Positions 20,757-30,687 are shown, counted from the stretch's first letter. The stretch is 64,000 bases of DNA from Hyphomicrobiales bacterium (GCA_017305555.1 JAFKKM010000031.1:1-64000), one strand, 5' to 3'. Numbers and translations are program-made. Notes: generated from the sequence alone by a model not told the origin.

Positions 20757-21899
20757 TCAGATGATCCCGCCCGCTTCGCTGGCGCGGCGCAGGTGGTAGT
20801 CGGTATCGCCGAAGGTGCTTTCGATGATCGACAATCGCTTGAAGTAGTGGCCGATCGAGGCTTCCATCGTCATGCCGATGCCGCCATGCAACTGGATCGA
20901 CTGCTGGCCGACGAACTTCGACGACTTGCCGACCTGCACCTTGGCGGCGGCCACCGAGGCGGCGCGCTCCTTGGCGTCGTTGAAATCGCTCGCCATGGTC
21001 GCCAGCATCGCCATGCTGCGGGCCTGCTCGGTGAACACGAACATATCCGCCGCACGATGCTGCAACGCCTGGAAGCTGCCGATCGGCACGCCGAACTGCT
21101 TGCGCGTCTTGATATACTCGACGGTGATCTTGAGCGACTCGTCCATCGCTCCCACCGCCTCGGCGCACAACGCGGTGCGCGCTTCGTCGACCACACGCTC
21201 GATCAGCGGCAGGCCATTGGCCGGATCGCCGAGCGCCGCATCAGCACCGACCTCGACGCCGGTGAAGGTGATGTCGGCGGCGCGCATACCGTCCTGTGTC
21301 GGATAGCCCTTCACCGTGACGCCCTTGGCTGTCCGCGGCACCAGAAACACACCGATGCCGTCGCGCTCAGTCTGTCCGCCCTTGGTGCGCGCGGTGACGA
21401 CCAGCGTGTCGGCCGCCTCGCCGTTCAGCACGACGAACTTCTCGCCGTCGATGACCCAGCCATCGCCCTTCTTCTTGGCGGTGGTGGAGACGTCGCTGAG
21501 GTCGTAGCGCGAGTTCTTCTCGAGCTGCGCGAACGCGAATGTCTTGCTGCCATCGATGATGCCGGGAATATGCGCCGCCTTCTGCGCGGCCGAACCGCCG
21601 TGGCGGAGGAAGCCACCGGCGATCACCACCGTCGGCAGATACGGCTCGAGCACCAGCGCGCGACCGAACGCCTGCATGACGATCATGGTCTCGACCGCGC
21701 CGGCGCCGAAGCCGCCATCGGCTTCCGCGAACGGCAGGCCGAGCAGCCCCTGCTCCGCCAGCTTGCCCCAGACCGCCTTGCTCCAGCCGATCTTTTCCGC
21801 GCCGTACTTCTTGCGCTGTTCGAAATCGTAGGAGTCGTTCAAGAGCCCGTCGACACTATCCTTGAGAAGCCGCTGCTCCTCGGACAAATCAAAATCCAT
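20757..21899 (-). CDS. pimD: acyl-CoA dehydrogenase, pimeloyl-CoA dehydrogenase small-subunit type
   Basis: 380-residue acyl-CoA dehydrogenase: N-terminal helical domain (DFDLSEEQRLLKDSVDGLL), middle beta domain (FAFAQLEKNSRYDLSDV; DGEKFVVLNGEAADTLVVTART), and C-terminal helical domain with ARTALCAEAVGAMDESLKITVEYIKTRKQFG and QLHGGIGMTMEASIGHYFKRL, a standard FAD-binding signature. Adjacent to a second, different acyl-CoA dehydrogenase (pimC), which fits a heteromeric enzyme introducing the double bond into pimeloyl-CoA or other dicarboxyl-CoAs. The gap to pimC (158 bases) holds a palindromic repeat. Confidence 0.88.
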   Translation of the reverse strand: MDFDLSEEQRLLKDSVDGLLNDSYDFEQRKKYGAEKIGWSKAVWGKLAEQGLLGLPFAEADGGFGAGAVETMIVMQAFGRALVLEPYLPTVVIAGGFLRHGGSAAQKAAHIPGIIDGSKTFAFAQLEKNSRYDLSDVSTTAKKKGDGWVIDGEKFVVLNGEAADTLVVTARTKGGQTERDGIGVFLVPRTAKGVTVKGYPTQDGMRAADITFTGVEVGADAALGDPANGLPLIERVVDEARTALCAEAVGAMDESLKITVEYIKTRKQFGVPIGSFQALQHRAADMFVFTEQARSMAMLATMASDFNDAKERAASVAAAKVQVGKSSKFVGQQSIQLHGGIGMTMEASIGHYFKRLSIIESTFGDTDYHLRRASEAGGII

Positions 21900-21927
21900 G
21901 TTTCGTTCCTCAAACTGTCAATCTCAG

Positions 21928-22016
21928 CGTCATTGCGAGGAGCGCGAGCGACGAAGCAATCCAGCCTGCCGCCGCGCCGTCTAATCTGGATTGCTTCGCT
22001 TCGCTCGCAATGACGC
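21928..22016. repeat. palindromic intergenic repeat (type A) between pimC and pimD
   Basis: CGTCATTGCGAGGAGCGCGAGCGACGAAGCAATCC faces GGATTGCTTCGCTTCGCTCGCAATGACG, able to form a long hairpin in the operon mRNA. Confidence 0.88.
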
Positions 22017-22057
22017 AGCGAAGAGATGCGCGGCCGGAGCGACCCGGCCGCCGAGAA

Positions 22058-23248
22058 TTACAGCCCCAGCACAGCCTTGCTGATGATGTTGCGCTGGATC
22101 TCGTTGGAGCCACCGTAGATCGACACCTTGCGGTAGTTGAAATAGGTCGGCGCGATCTGCGCGATCCAGTCCATGGTCTCGTTGGTGTTGTCGTCGCCAT
22201 GGATGTCGTAGGGACTGGCGAACGGACCGGCCACTTCGAGCATCAGTTCGGTCAGCGTCTGCTGAATCTCCGAGCCCTTGATCTTGAGCACGGACGACGC
22301 CGGATCCGGCTTGCCCTTGCCGTTCTTGCCTTCGTTGGCAACGACGCGCATCTGTGTCAGTTCGAGCGCCTTCAACTCCACCTCGACCGCCGCGAGCTTC
22401 TCGCGGAATTTCGGATCGTCGAGGATCGGACGGCCGCCGGCCTGGGTGCTGCCCGCCAGTTCACGCAGGCGACGCAGGCGCTCCTTCGACATGCCGACGC
22501 GGGCGATGTTGGTGCGCTCGTTGCCGAGCAGGAACTTGGCGTAATCCCAGCCCTTGTTCTCTTCGCCGACGAGGTTCTCCGCCGGCACCTCGACGTCGTC
22601 GAAGAACACTTCGTTGACTTCGCGGCCGCCATCGATGGTGACGATCGGGCGCACGGTGATGCCCTTCGACTTCATGTCGATAAGCAGGAACGAAATGCCC
22701 TGTTGCTTCTTCGCCGCCGGGTCGGTGCGCACGAGGCAGAATATCCAGTCGGCGTGCTGCGCCAGCGTGGTCCAGGTCTTCTGGCCGTTGACGATGTACT
22801 TGTCGCCCTTGCGCTCGGCCTTGGTCTTCAGCGAGGCGAGGTCCGATCCCGAACCCGGCTCGGAGAAGCCCTGGCACCACCAGTCAGTGAGATTGGCGAT
22901 GCGCGGCAGGTAATGCTTCTTCTGCGCTTCGTTGGCGAAGGTGTAGATCACCGGGCCAACCATGTTGACGCCGAACGGCAGCGGCGGCGGCGCGGGCGTC
23001 GCCTGCATCTCTTCGTTGAAGATGTACTGCTGCACGGCGGTCCATTCGGTGCCGCCAAATTCCTTGGGCCAATGCGGAACGGCCCAGCCCTTCTTGTGCA
23101 GGATGCGCGTCCACTCCACCATGTCTTCCTTGGTGGTGTGGCGGTTCTCCGACAGCTTCTTCTTGATACCGGCCGGAACGTTATCGCGGAAAAACGCGCG
23201 GACTTCCTCGCGGAACGCCTGTTCTTCCGGAGTGAGGCTGAGATCCAT
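22058..23248 (-). CDS. pimC: acyl-CoA dehydrogenase, pimeloyl-CoA dehydrogenase large-subunit type
   Basis: 396 residues. Opens DLSLTPEEQAFREEVRAFF; middle-domain flavin segment WWCQGFSEPGSGSDLASLKTKAERKGD and NGQKTWTTLAQHADWIFCLVRT; C-terminal SIYGGSNEIQRNIISKAVLGL typical of FadE-type dehydrogenases. With pimD it is expected to oxidise dicarboxyl-CoA thioesters at the 2,3 position. Between pimB and pimD on the same strand; gaps on both sides carry type A palindromic repeats. Best supported as pimC by order and sequence type. Confidence 0.9.
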   Translation of the reverse strand: MDLSLTPEEQAFREEVRAFFRDNVPAGIKKKLSENRHTTKEDMVEWTRILHKKGWAVPHWPKEFGGTEWTAVQQYIFNEEMQATPAPPPLPFGVNMVGPVIYTFANEAQKKHYLPRIANLTDWWCQGFSEPGSGSDLASLKTKAERKGDKYIVNGQKTWTTLAQHADWIFCLVRTDPAAKKQQGISFLLIDMKSKGITVRPIVTIDGGREVNEVFFDDVEVPAENLVGEENKGWDYAKFLLGNERTNIARVGMSKERLRRLRELAGSTQAGGRPILDDPKFREKLAAVEVELKALELTQMRVVANEGKNGKGKPDPASSVLKIKGSEIQQTLTELMLEVAGPFASPYDIHGDDNTNETMDWIAQIAPTYFNYRKVSIYGGSNEIQRNIISKAVLGL

Positions 23249-23282
23249 AATGAGCTCCTCAAATGCGATCAGGTTTCACAGC

Positions 23283-23363
23283 GTCATTGCGGGGGACGAA
23301 GCGACAAAGCAATCCAGTCCTTTATTTTCAGTTCTGGGTTGCTTCGCTTCGCTCGCAATGACG
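23283..23363. repeat. palindromic intergenic repeat (type A) between pimB and pimC
   Basis: GTCATTGCGGGGGACGAAGCGACAAAGCAATCCAG faces CTGGGTTGCTTCGCTTCGCTCGCAATGACG. Confidence 0.88.
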
Positions 23364-23374
23364 AAGAAAGTGAC

Positions 23375-24562
23375 TTACTGCACGATCTCGAACAGACCGG
23401 CCGAGCCCATGCCGCCGCCGACGCACATGGTGACGACCGCATACTTCGCCTTGCGACGACGGCCTTCGATCAGCGCGTGACCGGCAAGGCGCGCACCCGA
23501 CATACCATACGGATGGCCCACCGAAATCGCGCCGCCGTTGACATTGAGCTTCTCCGGATCGATGCCGAGCTTGTCGCGGCAATACAGCACCTGCACCGCG
23601 AAGGCCTCGTTCAATTCCCACAGGTCGATGTCATCGACGGTGAGGCCATGGCGCTTCAGCAGACGCGGCACCGCGAACACAGGGCCGATGCCCATCTCGT
23701 CCGGCTCGCAGCCGGCGGAGACGAAGCCGCGGAAGATGCCGAGCGGCTTGAGGCCCTTTTGCGCGGCGAGCTTGTCGCTCATGATCACGGTGGCGCTGGC
23801 ACCGTCCGAGAGCTGGCTGGCGTTGCCGGCGGTGATAGTGAAGCCATCGCCACGCACGGCCTTCAGGCTCGCAAGGCCCTCGGCAGTGGTTTCCGGGCGC
23901 GGGCCTTCGTCCTGCGACAGTGTCACGTCCTTGAACGAGACTTCCTTGGTGTCCTTGTTGACGACCGCCATCTTGGTGGAGATCGGCGCCAGTTCGTCGT
24001 TGAACTTGCCGCCCTGCTGCGCGGCCGCGGTACGGCGCTGGCTCTCCAGCGAGTACTCGTCCTGGCGCTCGCGCGAAATGCCGTAGCGCTTGGCCACCGT
24101 CTCGGCGGTGTCGAGCATCGGCATGTAGATATCCTTGTGCATCTTCACCAGTTCAGGATCGATCACATGGAATTTGTTGGCGTGATCGTTCTGCACCAGG
24201 CTGATCGATTCACCGCCGCCGCCGACGGCAATCTCGACGCCGTCGAACAGCACCGAACGCGCGGCAAGCGCGATCGCCTGCAAGCCCGAAGCGCACTGAC
24301 GGTCGATGGTGGTACCGCCGACCGTGACCGGCAGGCCGGCGCGCAGCGCGGCCTTGCGGGCAATGTTGCCGCCGGTGGCGCCCTGCTGCATGGCAGCGCC
24401 CATCACCACGTCTTCGATTTCCTTCGGATCGAGCTTGGCGCGCTTCACCGCGTGCTCAATGGCGTGGCCGAGCAGGGTCGCGCCTTCGGTGTTGTTGAGA
24501 GCGCCGCGATAGGCCTTGCCGATCGGCGTGCGGGCAGTGGAAACGATAACGGCATCGGTCAT
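23375..24562 (-). CDS. pimB: acetyl-CoA acetyltransferase (thiolase)
   Basis: 395 residues with all thiolase signatures: acyl-enzyme Cys90 ([13 protein letters not shown]), His350 ([17 protein letters not shown]) and Cys380 ([12 protein letters not shown]). It would cleave the 3-ketoacyl-CoA produced by PimF with CoA, releasing acetyl-CoA and a shortened dicarboxyl-CoA. Its ATG overlaps the pimA stop by ATGA, so the two are translationally coupled, and AGGAGG lies upstream in the end of pimA. Order and type match the R. palustris pim operon. Confidence 0.9.
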   Translation of the reverse strand: MTDAVIVSTARTPIGKAYRGALNNTEGATLLGHAIEHAVKRAKLDPKEIEDVVMGAAMQQGATGGNIARKAALRAGLPVTVGGTTIDRQCASGLQAIALAARSVLFDGVEIAVGGGGESISLVQNDHANKFHVIDPELVKMHKDIYMPMLDTAETVAKRYGISRERQDEYSLESQRRTAAAQQGGKFNDELAPISTKMAVVNKDTKEVSFKDVTLSQDEGPRPETTAEGLASLKAVRGDGFTITAGNASQLSDGASATVIMSDKLAAQKGLKPLGIFRGFVSAGCEPDEMGIGPVFAVPRLLKRHGLTVDDIDLWELNEAFAVQVLYCRDKLGIDPEKLNVNGGAISVGHPYGMSGARLAGHALIEGRRRKAKYAVVTMCVGGGMGSAGLFEIVQ

Positions 24563-26247
24563 GAACGACCTCCTGTTGCGAGTTTTGGTGAGTGTTGAAC
24601 CGTGGGTGAAGGTTGCTGACTGCGCAATTCGTGGCGGGACAATTTGCCCACCGCGGTGCGCGGCAGTTCGTCGACGAACTCCAGCGCCGCCGGCAATTCA
24701 TGCTTGCCGACCTTGCCGGTGAGAAAGGCGCGGAGTTCATCAAGGGTGAATGCGGCGACGTTCGGCTTCAATTTCACGAACGCCTTGGCGGCCTCGCCGC
24801 GATAGTCGTCCGGAACGCCGATCACCAGCACCTCGTGGACATCGGGGTGCGTATAGATCGCCTGCTCGATCATCTGCGGATAGACGTTGAAGCCGCCGGA
24901 GATGATCATGTCCTTCTTGCGGTCGACCAGATAGAAGTAGCCGTCGCTATCCATATAACCGATATCACCGGTGAGGAAGCGGTCGCCGACGAAGGCCTCG
25001 GCGGTTTCCTCCGGCCTGTTCCAATAGCCGCGCGTGACATTCGGCCCCTTGATGCGGATTTCGCCGGTCTCGTTCGGCGGCAGCACGCGCGACGGATCGT
25101 CCAGCGCCACCACATCGAGTTCGATGCCAGGCAGCATCAGGCCGATGGAGCCGGGCTTGTCCGGTCCGGTCGGCGGATGGCCCGTGCCGGGCGAACAGGT
25201 TTCGGTCATGCCCCAGCCGCTCTTGAGCGTCAGGCCGGTCTTGCGCTCGAACACTTTCGCAACTTCGACCGGCAGCGGCGCGCCGCCGGAGCCGGCCGCA
25301 GCGAGCGACGACAGGTCGCGGCTTTCCAGCGACGGATCGTTGGCGAGCGCGATCCACATCGTCGGCACGCCGGGAAAGATGGTAGCGCGCTTGGTCTCGA
25401 TATCGCGCAGCACCGCGCCGACATCGAAGCGCTGATGCAGCGAGATCAGGTTGCCGTAACGGATGCAACCGAGCAGGATTACCGTCAGCGCGTAGATATG
25501 GAACAGCGGCAGCACGCAAATCACGCGCTCGACCGTGTTGCGCTCGGCGCGCGCTTTCGCGCCCCAGACGTCGTAGATCGACACCGCCGAGGTGAGATTG
25601 CGGTGGCTCAGCATCGCGCCTTTCGGCAGGCCGGTGGTGCCGCCGGTGTATTGCAGCAGCGCGACGTCCTCGACGTCGATCTGCGGCCATTGCGCAGGCT
25701 TCGTGGCGCCGGCAACGAACCGCTTGAAGGTGATGGCGCGGGGATCGTCCGGCAGCGCCGTCTGCGGCGTGCCGATTGCGCCCCAGTCGTCGTCCTCGCA
25801 AACAATGAGCTTGTCGAGAAGGCCCTTGGCGAGAAACCGCAGCGCCATCGGCAGCAGCGCCGATAGGTTGCTGGTGACCAGCACGCGCGCGCCGCTGTCG
25901 GTGAGCTTGTGCGACAACGCGATCTCGCCATCGAGCGGCGACAGATGCACCAACCGCGCGCCGGCTTTCAGCGCACCGAAGAAATTGATCGGATGATCCG
26001 GCGAATTGCCGAGAAACAGCGCAACCGAATGGCCCTTGCCGATGCCGTCGCGCAAAAATGCCGCCGCCACCTGATCGACTCGCGCCTGCAAGTCGACAAA
26101 GCTGATCGGACGGTCGCGAAATTCGAGCGCCGGCCGCGTGCCGTAATTCGCAACCGCAGTGGCGAGCAAGTCCGGCAAGGTGCCCCGCGCGATCGGAGCA
26201 TCCCATCGCACGCCTTCCGGATAAAACTGCTCGCCGGGGTGAGTCAT
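24559..26247 (-). CDS. pimA: acyl-CoA ligase (AMP-forming), dicarboxylate/fatty acid type
   Basis: 562-residue ANL-family ligase that activates a carboxylic acid to its CoA thioester through an acyl-adenylate. The ATP loop [18 protein letters not shown], the GWGMTET motif, the hinge region [23 protein letters not shown] and the C-terminal catalytic Lys in [14 protein letters not shown] are all present. I start at 26247 ([12 protein letters not shown]); the frame runs on upstream only through a low-complexity repeat. By place it is the PimA ligase for odd-chain dicarboxylates and fatty acids. A 175-base gap with a repeat separates it from pimF. Confidence 0.9.
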   Translation of the reverse strand: MTHPGEQFYPEGVRWDAPIARGTLPDLLATAVANYGTRPALEFRDRPISFVDLQARVDQVAAAFLRDGIGKGHSVALFLGNSPDHPINFFGALKAGARLVHLSPLDGEIALSHKLTDSGARVLVTSNLSALLPMALRFLAKGLLDKLIVCEDDDWGAIGTPQTALPDDPRAITFKRFVAGATKPAQWPQIDVEDVALLQYTGGTTGLPKGAMLSHRNLTSAVSIYDVWGAKARAERNTVERVICVLPLFHIYALTVILLGCIRYGNLISLHQRFDVGAVLRDIETKRATIFPGVPTMWIALANDPSLESRDLSSLAAAGSGGAPLPVEVAKVFERKTGLTLKSGWGMTETCSPGTGHPPTGPDKPGSIGLMLPGIELDVVALDDPSRVLPPNETGEIRIKGPNVTRGYWNRPEETAEAFVGDRFLTGDIGYMDSDGYFYLVDRKKDMIISGGFNVYPQMIEQAIYTHPDVHEVLVIGVPDDYRGEAAKAFVKLKPNVAAFTLDELRAFLTGKVGKHELPAALEFVDELPRTAVGKLSRHELRSQQPSPTVQHSPKLATGGRS

Positions 26248-26289
26248 GAAAATGATGTCCACTACTTGAAAGCGGAGACAGCGCGTCCG

Positions 26290-26396
26290 TTCCCTCCCCC
26301 CTTGTGGGGGAGGGTCAGGGAGAGGGGTAAGCCACAAGCGCTGCGCTCGTGAAACCCCCACCCCCAACCCCTCCCCACAAGGGGGAGGGGAGCGCA
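26290..26396. repeat. C/G-tract palindromic repeat (type D) between pimF and pimA
   Basis: CCCTCCCCCTTGTGGGGGAGGG is an internal palindrome; the unit CCCTCCCCACAAGGGGGAGGGG is repeated about 65 bases away, with GTGAAACCCCCACCCCCAACCCC between. A common repeat family in Rhizobiales intergenic regions. Confidence 0.8.
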
Positions 26397-26422
26397 CAAC
26401 ACTGTGCTCCCAATCATTCCGT

Positions 26423-28519
26423 TCACGCCGCCTTGTTGGCCGCAGCGAGCGAGGCGAAGGTCTTGCCTTCCGCCGCCAGCTTCTTCAGCAGCGGCGCGGG
26501 CTCCAGCGACGGATCGTTGGTTTCCTTGGCATAGTACGACAACCGGTCGGCGATGTGCTTGAGGCCGACATGATCGGCATAGAACATCGGGCCGCCGCGA
26601 TAGATCGGCCAGCCGTAGCCGTAGAGCCAGATCACGTCGATGTCGCTTGGACGCGAGGCGATCTTCTCCTCGAGAATGCGCGCACCCTCGTTGATCATCG
26701 GATAGATCATCCGCTCGAGGATTTCCTCTTCGCTGATGTTGCGCCCCTTGACGCCGAGCTTGGCGCGAACCTCCTCGAGCATCTTCTCGACTTCCGGATC
26801 GGGAAGCGGCGCGCGCGAACCCTGCTCGTACTTGTAGTAGCCCTTGCCGGTCTTCTGACCGTGACGGCCGGCTTCGTACAGCGCATCGCCGATCGGCGAC
26901 TTGATGCCGCGATCCTGGCGCGAGCGCCAGCCGATATCGAGACCCGCAAGGTCGCCCATCGAGAACGGCCCCATCGGCAGACCAAACTTGGTCACCACGC
27001 CGTCGATCTGCTGCGGAAGCGCACCGTCGTACAGCAGCTTTTCACCCTGCTTGCCGCGCTGCGCCAACATGCGATTGCCGACGAAGCCGTCGCACACGCC
27101 AACCACCGCCGGCACCTTGGCGATGCGCTTGGCAATCGCCACCGCCGTCACCAGCACGTCCGGCGCGGTCTTCTCGGCGCGCACGATCTCGCACAGCTTC
27201 ATGACGTTGGCGGGCGCGAAGAAGTGCATCCCGAGCACGTCCTGCGGGCGCTTGGTCACCGCGGCGATCTCGTTGATGTTGAGATACGACGTGTTCGAGG
27301 CCAGCACCGCGCCCGGCTTGGCGTATTTGTCGAGCGCCGTGAAGACCTCTTTCTTGATCGCCATGGTTTCGAACACCGCCTCGATGATGAGGTCGGCATC
27401 CTTGACGTTCTCAAGCCCGACGACACCGTTGATGAGGCCCATCCGCTTGGCGGGAGCGTCCGCCGGGATGCCGCCGCGCGCAGCGGTGTTCTCGTAGTTC
27501 TTCTGCATCACGCCCATGCCGCGCTTGAGCTGCTCGTCGCCAGTCTCGATCAGCGTGACCGGGATGCCCGCATTGGCGAACGACATCGCGATGCCGCCGC
27601 CCATGGTGCCAGCGCCAATGATGGCGACGCGCTCCACCTTGCGCGGCTTGGTGCCTTCCGGCACGCCGGCGACCTTGGCCGCCTCGCGCTCTGCGAAAAA
27701 CGCATAGCGTTGCGCTTTCGACTGGTCGCCGGTCATCAGCTTCATGAAGCCTTCGCGCTCTTTCTTCAGGCCCTCATCGAACGGGAGGTCGATGGCGGCA
27801 CCGACAGCGTCGGCGGCGGCGAACGGCGCTTCGAGCCCGCGCGCCTTCTTGGTCAGCGCAGCAACCGCATTGGTGAAGATCGAACGATCCGCCTTGGCGG
27901 CTTTGAGCTTGCCGTCCTCGTCGCGCAGGCGACGCAGCGGCCGCTTCTCGGCTACCACCTTCTTGGCGAACGCCACGGCGCCCGGCACCAAATCGTCGAC
28001 GATCTCGTCGATCAGGCCGGCCTTCAATGCCTCAGCCGCACCGATCGGACTGCCGCCGACGATCATCTTCACCGCGAGTTCCGGGCCGACCGCGCGCGGC
28101 AGGCGCTGGGTGCCGCCCGCGCCCGGCAACAGGCCGAGCTTAACTTCCGGCAGGCCGAGCTTGGCCTCTTTAACCGCCACACGGAAATGCGCGCCGAGCG
28201 CGGTCTCGAGACCGCCGCCGAGCGCCGTGCCGTGAATGGCGGCGACCACGGGCTTCGGCGCGTTCTCCATCGCGGCGATGACTTCGTTGAGGCCCGGAGG
28301 CTGCGGCGGCTTGCCGAATTCAGTGATATCGGCACCGGCAATGAAGGTGCGTCCCGCGCAAGTAAGAACGATGGCCTGCACCTGCGGATCGCCCGCCGCA
28401 GTTTTGATCTGTTCAAAAATGCCGCGACGTACCGCCGCACTCAACGCATTGACCGGAGGGCTGTCGACCGTAACGATGGCAACAGCATCACGACGCTCCA
28501 ACCGTACTACTTCGCTCAC
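26423..28519 (-). CDS. pimF: bifunctional enoyl-CoA hydratase / 3-hydroxyacyl-CoA dehydrogenase
   Basis: About 698 residues. N-terminal crotonase domain (about 1-190) with HGTALGGGLETALGAHFRVA and KLGLLPGAGGTQRLPRAVG; then the NAD-binding 3-hydroxyacyl-CoA dehydrogenase domain (about 295-475) opening AIIGAGTMGGGIAMSFANAG, and two C-terminal helical 3HCDH domains (VVGVCDGFVGNRML). It performs hydration and oxidation in beta-oxidation of dicarboxyl-CoAs. Start: GAAGGAG lies six bases before a GTG at 28519; ATG at 28525 and TTG at 28534 are also in frame, but the GTG gives the best spacing and family N-terminus. First gene of the pim cluster. Confidence 0.92.
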   Translation of the reverse strand: MSEVVRLERRDAVAIVTVDSPPVNALSAAVRRGIFEQIKTAAGDPQVQAIVLTCAGRTFIAGADITEFGKPPQPPGLNEVIAAMENAPKPVVAAIHGTALGGGLETALGAHFRVAVKEAKLGLPEVKLGLLPGAGGTQRLPRAVGPELAVKMIVGGSPIGAAEALKAGLIDEIVDDLVPGAVAFAKKVVAEKRPLRRLRDEDGKLKAAKADRSIFTNAVAALTKKARGLEAPFAAADAVGAAIDLPFDEGLKKEREGFMKLMTGDQSKAQRYAFFAEREAAKVAGVPEGTKPRKVERVAIIGAGTMGGGIAMSFANAGIPVTLIETGDEQLKRGMGVMQKNYENTAARGGIPADAPAKRMGLINGVVGLENVKDADLIIEAVFETMAIKKEVFTALDKYAKPGAVLASNTSYLNINEIAAVTKRPQDVLGMHFFAPANVMKLCEIVRAEKTAPDVLVTAVAIAKRIAKVPAVVGVCDGFVGNRMLAQRGKQGEKLLYDGALPQQIDGVVTKFGLPMGPFSMGDLAGLDIGWRSRQDRGIKSPIGDALYEAGRHGQKTGKGYYKYEQGSRAPLPDPEVEKMLEEVRAKLGVKGRNISEEEILERMIYPMINEGARILEEKIASRPSDIDVIWLYGYGWPIYRGGPMFYADHVGLKHIADRLSYYAKETNDPSLEPAPLLKKLAAEGKTFASLAAANKAA

Positions 28520-28534
28520 ATCCATCTCCTTCAA

Positions 28535-28944
28535 CCGCGTATTGATCCGGACAATCCGATCAGCGTTTTCTTCGATTTCGCACTGCGAAATCTAATTCCA
28601 CATCTTGACAAGGAGGGTTATTTTGAAGAGCGTCCGTTGTCAACGAGGTGAGAATTGACACAACTCACCTTCAAACATTCGGGGGACACGCTGCAGCGAT
28701 CGACGATCGGCAGTCAATGATCGAAAGATCAAAGATTGCATGATCGACATGTTACAGATGATCGAACATATGGCGACAGACCGTATCACGATCCACTGTA
28801 ACGCGATCGGGTTCAAATTCACGAATTCAGACTCACAAATCGTCACGCCTCGCGCGTGAAGATTCACGGTTTCGGATTCATGATTTGAAACGTTCGGGCT
28901 CGCGCCCGGCGGCGTCGATGCACAGAGGGTTCGCGTAGCAGGCC
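28535..28944. promoter_or_regulatory. divergent control region between pimF and the IclR gene
   Basis: A 410-base gene-free, AT-richer stretch. ATGATCGA occurs three times in direct orientation at 28717, 28740 and 28758. The arms GGTGAG (28647-28652) and CTCACC (28664-28669) interlock with TGTCAA (28638-28643) and TTGACA (28655-28660). On the minus strand the complement of TGTCAA gives a perfect TTGACA -35 facing pimF, but no good -10 is seen. Nearer the IclR gene are two TTCACG...ATTC-like direct repeats (about 28817-28886). These are plausible regulator and promoter sites; none is proven. Confidence 0.5.
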
Positions 28945-29814
28945 ATGAAGCGTCCAGCCAAGAAAGTGGCGACAGATCGCAATTTTGTCGTTGCTCTTGC
29001 CCGCGGCCTCGAAGTGTTGCGCGCATTTCATCCCAAGGACGGGCTGCTCGGCAATCAGGAGATTGCCGCCCGCACCAACCTGCCGAAGCCAACCGTTTCC
29101 CGGCTGACCTATACATTGACCAAGCTCGGCTATCTTACACAGGTGCCGCGGTTCGAGAAGTATCAACTCACGCCCGCAGCCATGTCGCTCGGTTATGCCG
29201 CACTGGCCAATCTCGGCGTTCAGCATTTGTCCGAGTCGTTTCGCGAAGATGTGATGCGCGCCACCGGCGGCGCGGTCGCGGTCGGCGCGCGCGACCGGCT
29301 CAACATGATCTATTTCGGCCAGAGCCGCAGCGGCCTTGCGCTCGGCGTGCAGCTCGATGTCGGCTCGAAGGTTCCGATCGCGACGACAGCGATGGGCCGC
29401 GCCTACCTCTGGGCCCTGCCCGACGACGAACGCACGCAGTTGCTGCGCGAGTTACGCGAACATTACGGCAGCCGCTGGTCGCGCATTCGCGAAGGCATTG
29501 AACGCGCGGGCGAACTCGTCGCCAAACGCGGCTTCGCGATCTCCGTCGGCGAATGGCAGGACGACATTCACGCCGCCGGCGTCGCGATCACGCTCAACGA
29601 CGGAACGGGTCCGTATGCATTCAACTGCGGCGCACCCGCATTCCGCTTCACGGAAGATCGTTTACTGAACGACATTGGACCACGTCTGGTGACGATGGTA
29701 AGGAACATCGAAGCGGCGTTGGGCGGCAGCTCGACATCGCATACAAAAAAAGCCGACACCAAAAAATCAAAAGGAGGAGGGAAAGTTGCGCGCATGGTTG
29801 CGGGGATTCGATAA
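28945..29814 (+). CDS. IclR-family transcriptional regulator
   Basis: 289 residues. N-terminal winged helix (VVALARGLEVLRAFHPKDGLLGNQEIAARTNLPKPTVSRL, about 12-75) and C-terminal IclR effector domain (GSKVPIATTAMGRAYLW to FNCGAPAF). The last 30 residues are a Lys/Ser/Thr-rich tail unlike the rest. It is divergent from pimF and upstream of the Liv transporter genes on its own strand, so it could control both degradation and uptake of the same acids. This is inference from position only. Confidence 0.88.
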   Translation: MKRPAKKVATDRNFVVALARGLEVLRAFHPKDGLLGNQEIAARTNLPKPTVSRLTYTLTKLGYLTQVPRFEKYQLTPAAMSLGYAALANLGVQHLSESFREDVMRATGGAVAVGARDRLNMIYFGQSRSGLALGVQLDVGSKVPIATTAMGRAYLWALPDDERTQLLRELREHYGSRWSRIREGIERAGELVAKRGFAISVGEWQDDIHAAGVAITLNDGTGPYAFNCGAPAFRFTEDRLLNDIGPRLVTMVRNIEAALGGSSTSHTKKADTKKSKGGGKVARMVAGIR

Positions 29815-29877
29815 TCTTCACGGTCATGGCCTCCGGCGTTCATCGTCGGTTGCAATGACAGGGTTGGGCTGCCGCCG

Positions 29878-30687
29878 ATGACACAGGCACAGCTCGCGCA
29901 GGGACAGGCCGCATCGGCCAATCCCCTGCTCGCGGTTCGCGACGTCAGCGTCGTGTTCGGCGGCATCGTCGCCCTCAATGGCGTGTCATTCGACATGAAG
30001 AAGGGACAAATCCTCGGCTTGATCGGGCCGAACGGCGCCGGCAAGACGACGCTGTTCAATTGCCTGAGCCGGCTCTATCAGCCGAGCAAGGGCGATATCC
30101 TGATGGAGGGCGTCAGCATCCTGTCGCGCCCGCCGCACAAGATCGCCGAGATCGGCATCGGCCGCACGTTCCAGAACGTCGCGCTGTTTCCCAACATGAG
30201 CGTGCTCGACAACGTGCGCGTCGGTATGCACGCGCATACCAGCAGCGACATCATCAGCGACTCGCTGAAGTTGCCGTGGGTGCGCCGTGGCGAGGCTGCG
30301 ATCAATCGCAACGTCGATCAGATCCTCTCCTATCTCGATCTCACCAGCGTCGGCCATACGATCGTGTCGGGCCTGCCGTTCGGCACGCAGAAGCGCGTCG
30401 AACTGGCGCGTGCGCTCGCGGCCGAGCCGAAAATCCTGCTGCTCGACGAGCCGGCGGGCGGCTTGAACCATGAGGAAGTCTACATCCTCGGCGACCTGAT
30501 CCGCCGCATTCGCGACGAGCGCGGCATCACCGTGCTGTTGGTCGAGCATCACATGGGGCTGGTGATGTCGATCGCCGATCATGTGGTCGCGCTCAACTTC
30601 GGCCGCAAACTCGCAGAGGGTACGCCGTCTCAGGTCCAGTCGGACCCGGAGGTCATCAAGGCTTATCTGGGGAGCAAGGACCAATGA
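29878..30687 (+). CDS. livG: branched-chain-type ABC transporter ATPase, LivG-like
   Basis: 269 residues. Walker A GPNGAGKTT (near residue 50), Q-loop GRTFQNVALFPNMSVLDNV, signature-like LPFGTQKRVELARALA in place of LSGGQ, Walker B ILLLDEPAGGLNHEE and switch His in LLVEHHMG. The extended middle is typical of LivG. First of a tightly packed operon: its stop overlaps the next start by ATGA. By sequence it belongs to the hydrophobic amino acid uptake (HAAT) class, but such systems also move aromatic and dicarboxylic acids. Confidence 0.92.
   Translation: MTQAQLAQGQAASANPLLAVRDVSVVFGGIVALNGVSFDMKKGQILGLIGPNGAGKTTLFNCLSRLYQPSKGDILMEGVSILSRPPHKIAEIGIGRTFQNVALFPNMSVLDNVRVGMHAHTSSDIISDSLKLPWVRRGEAAINRNVDQILSYLDLTSVGHTIVSGLPFGTQKRVELARALAAEPKILLLDEPAGGLNHEEVYILGDLIRRIRDERGITVLLVEHHMGLVMSIADHVVALNFGRKLAEGTPSQVQSDPEVIKAYLGSKDQ

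Noticed and set aside
22010-24598. 862-codon plus-strand open frame opposite pimC and pimB
   Set aside because: Same shadow effect; it spans two real genes and their intergenic repeat.
26290-26396. Possible CRISPR-like repeat
   Set aside because: Only two copies, unequal spacing, each internally palindromic, no cas genes; it is an intergenic palindromic repeat.
26555-28651. 698-codon plus-strand open frame opposite pimF
   Set aside because: Shadow of the bifunctional hydratase/dehydrogenase; composition not protein-like.
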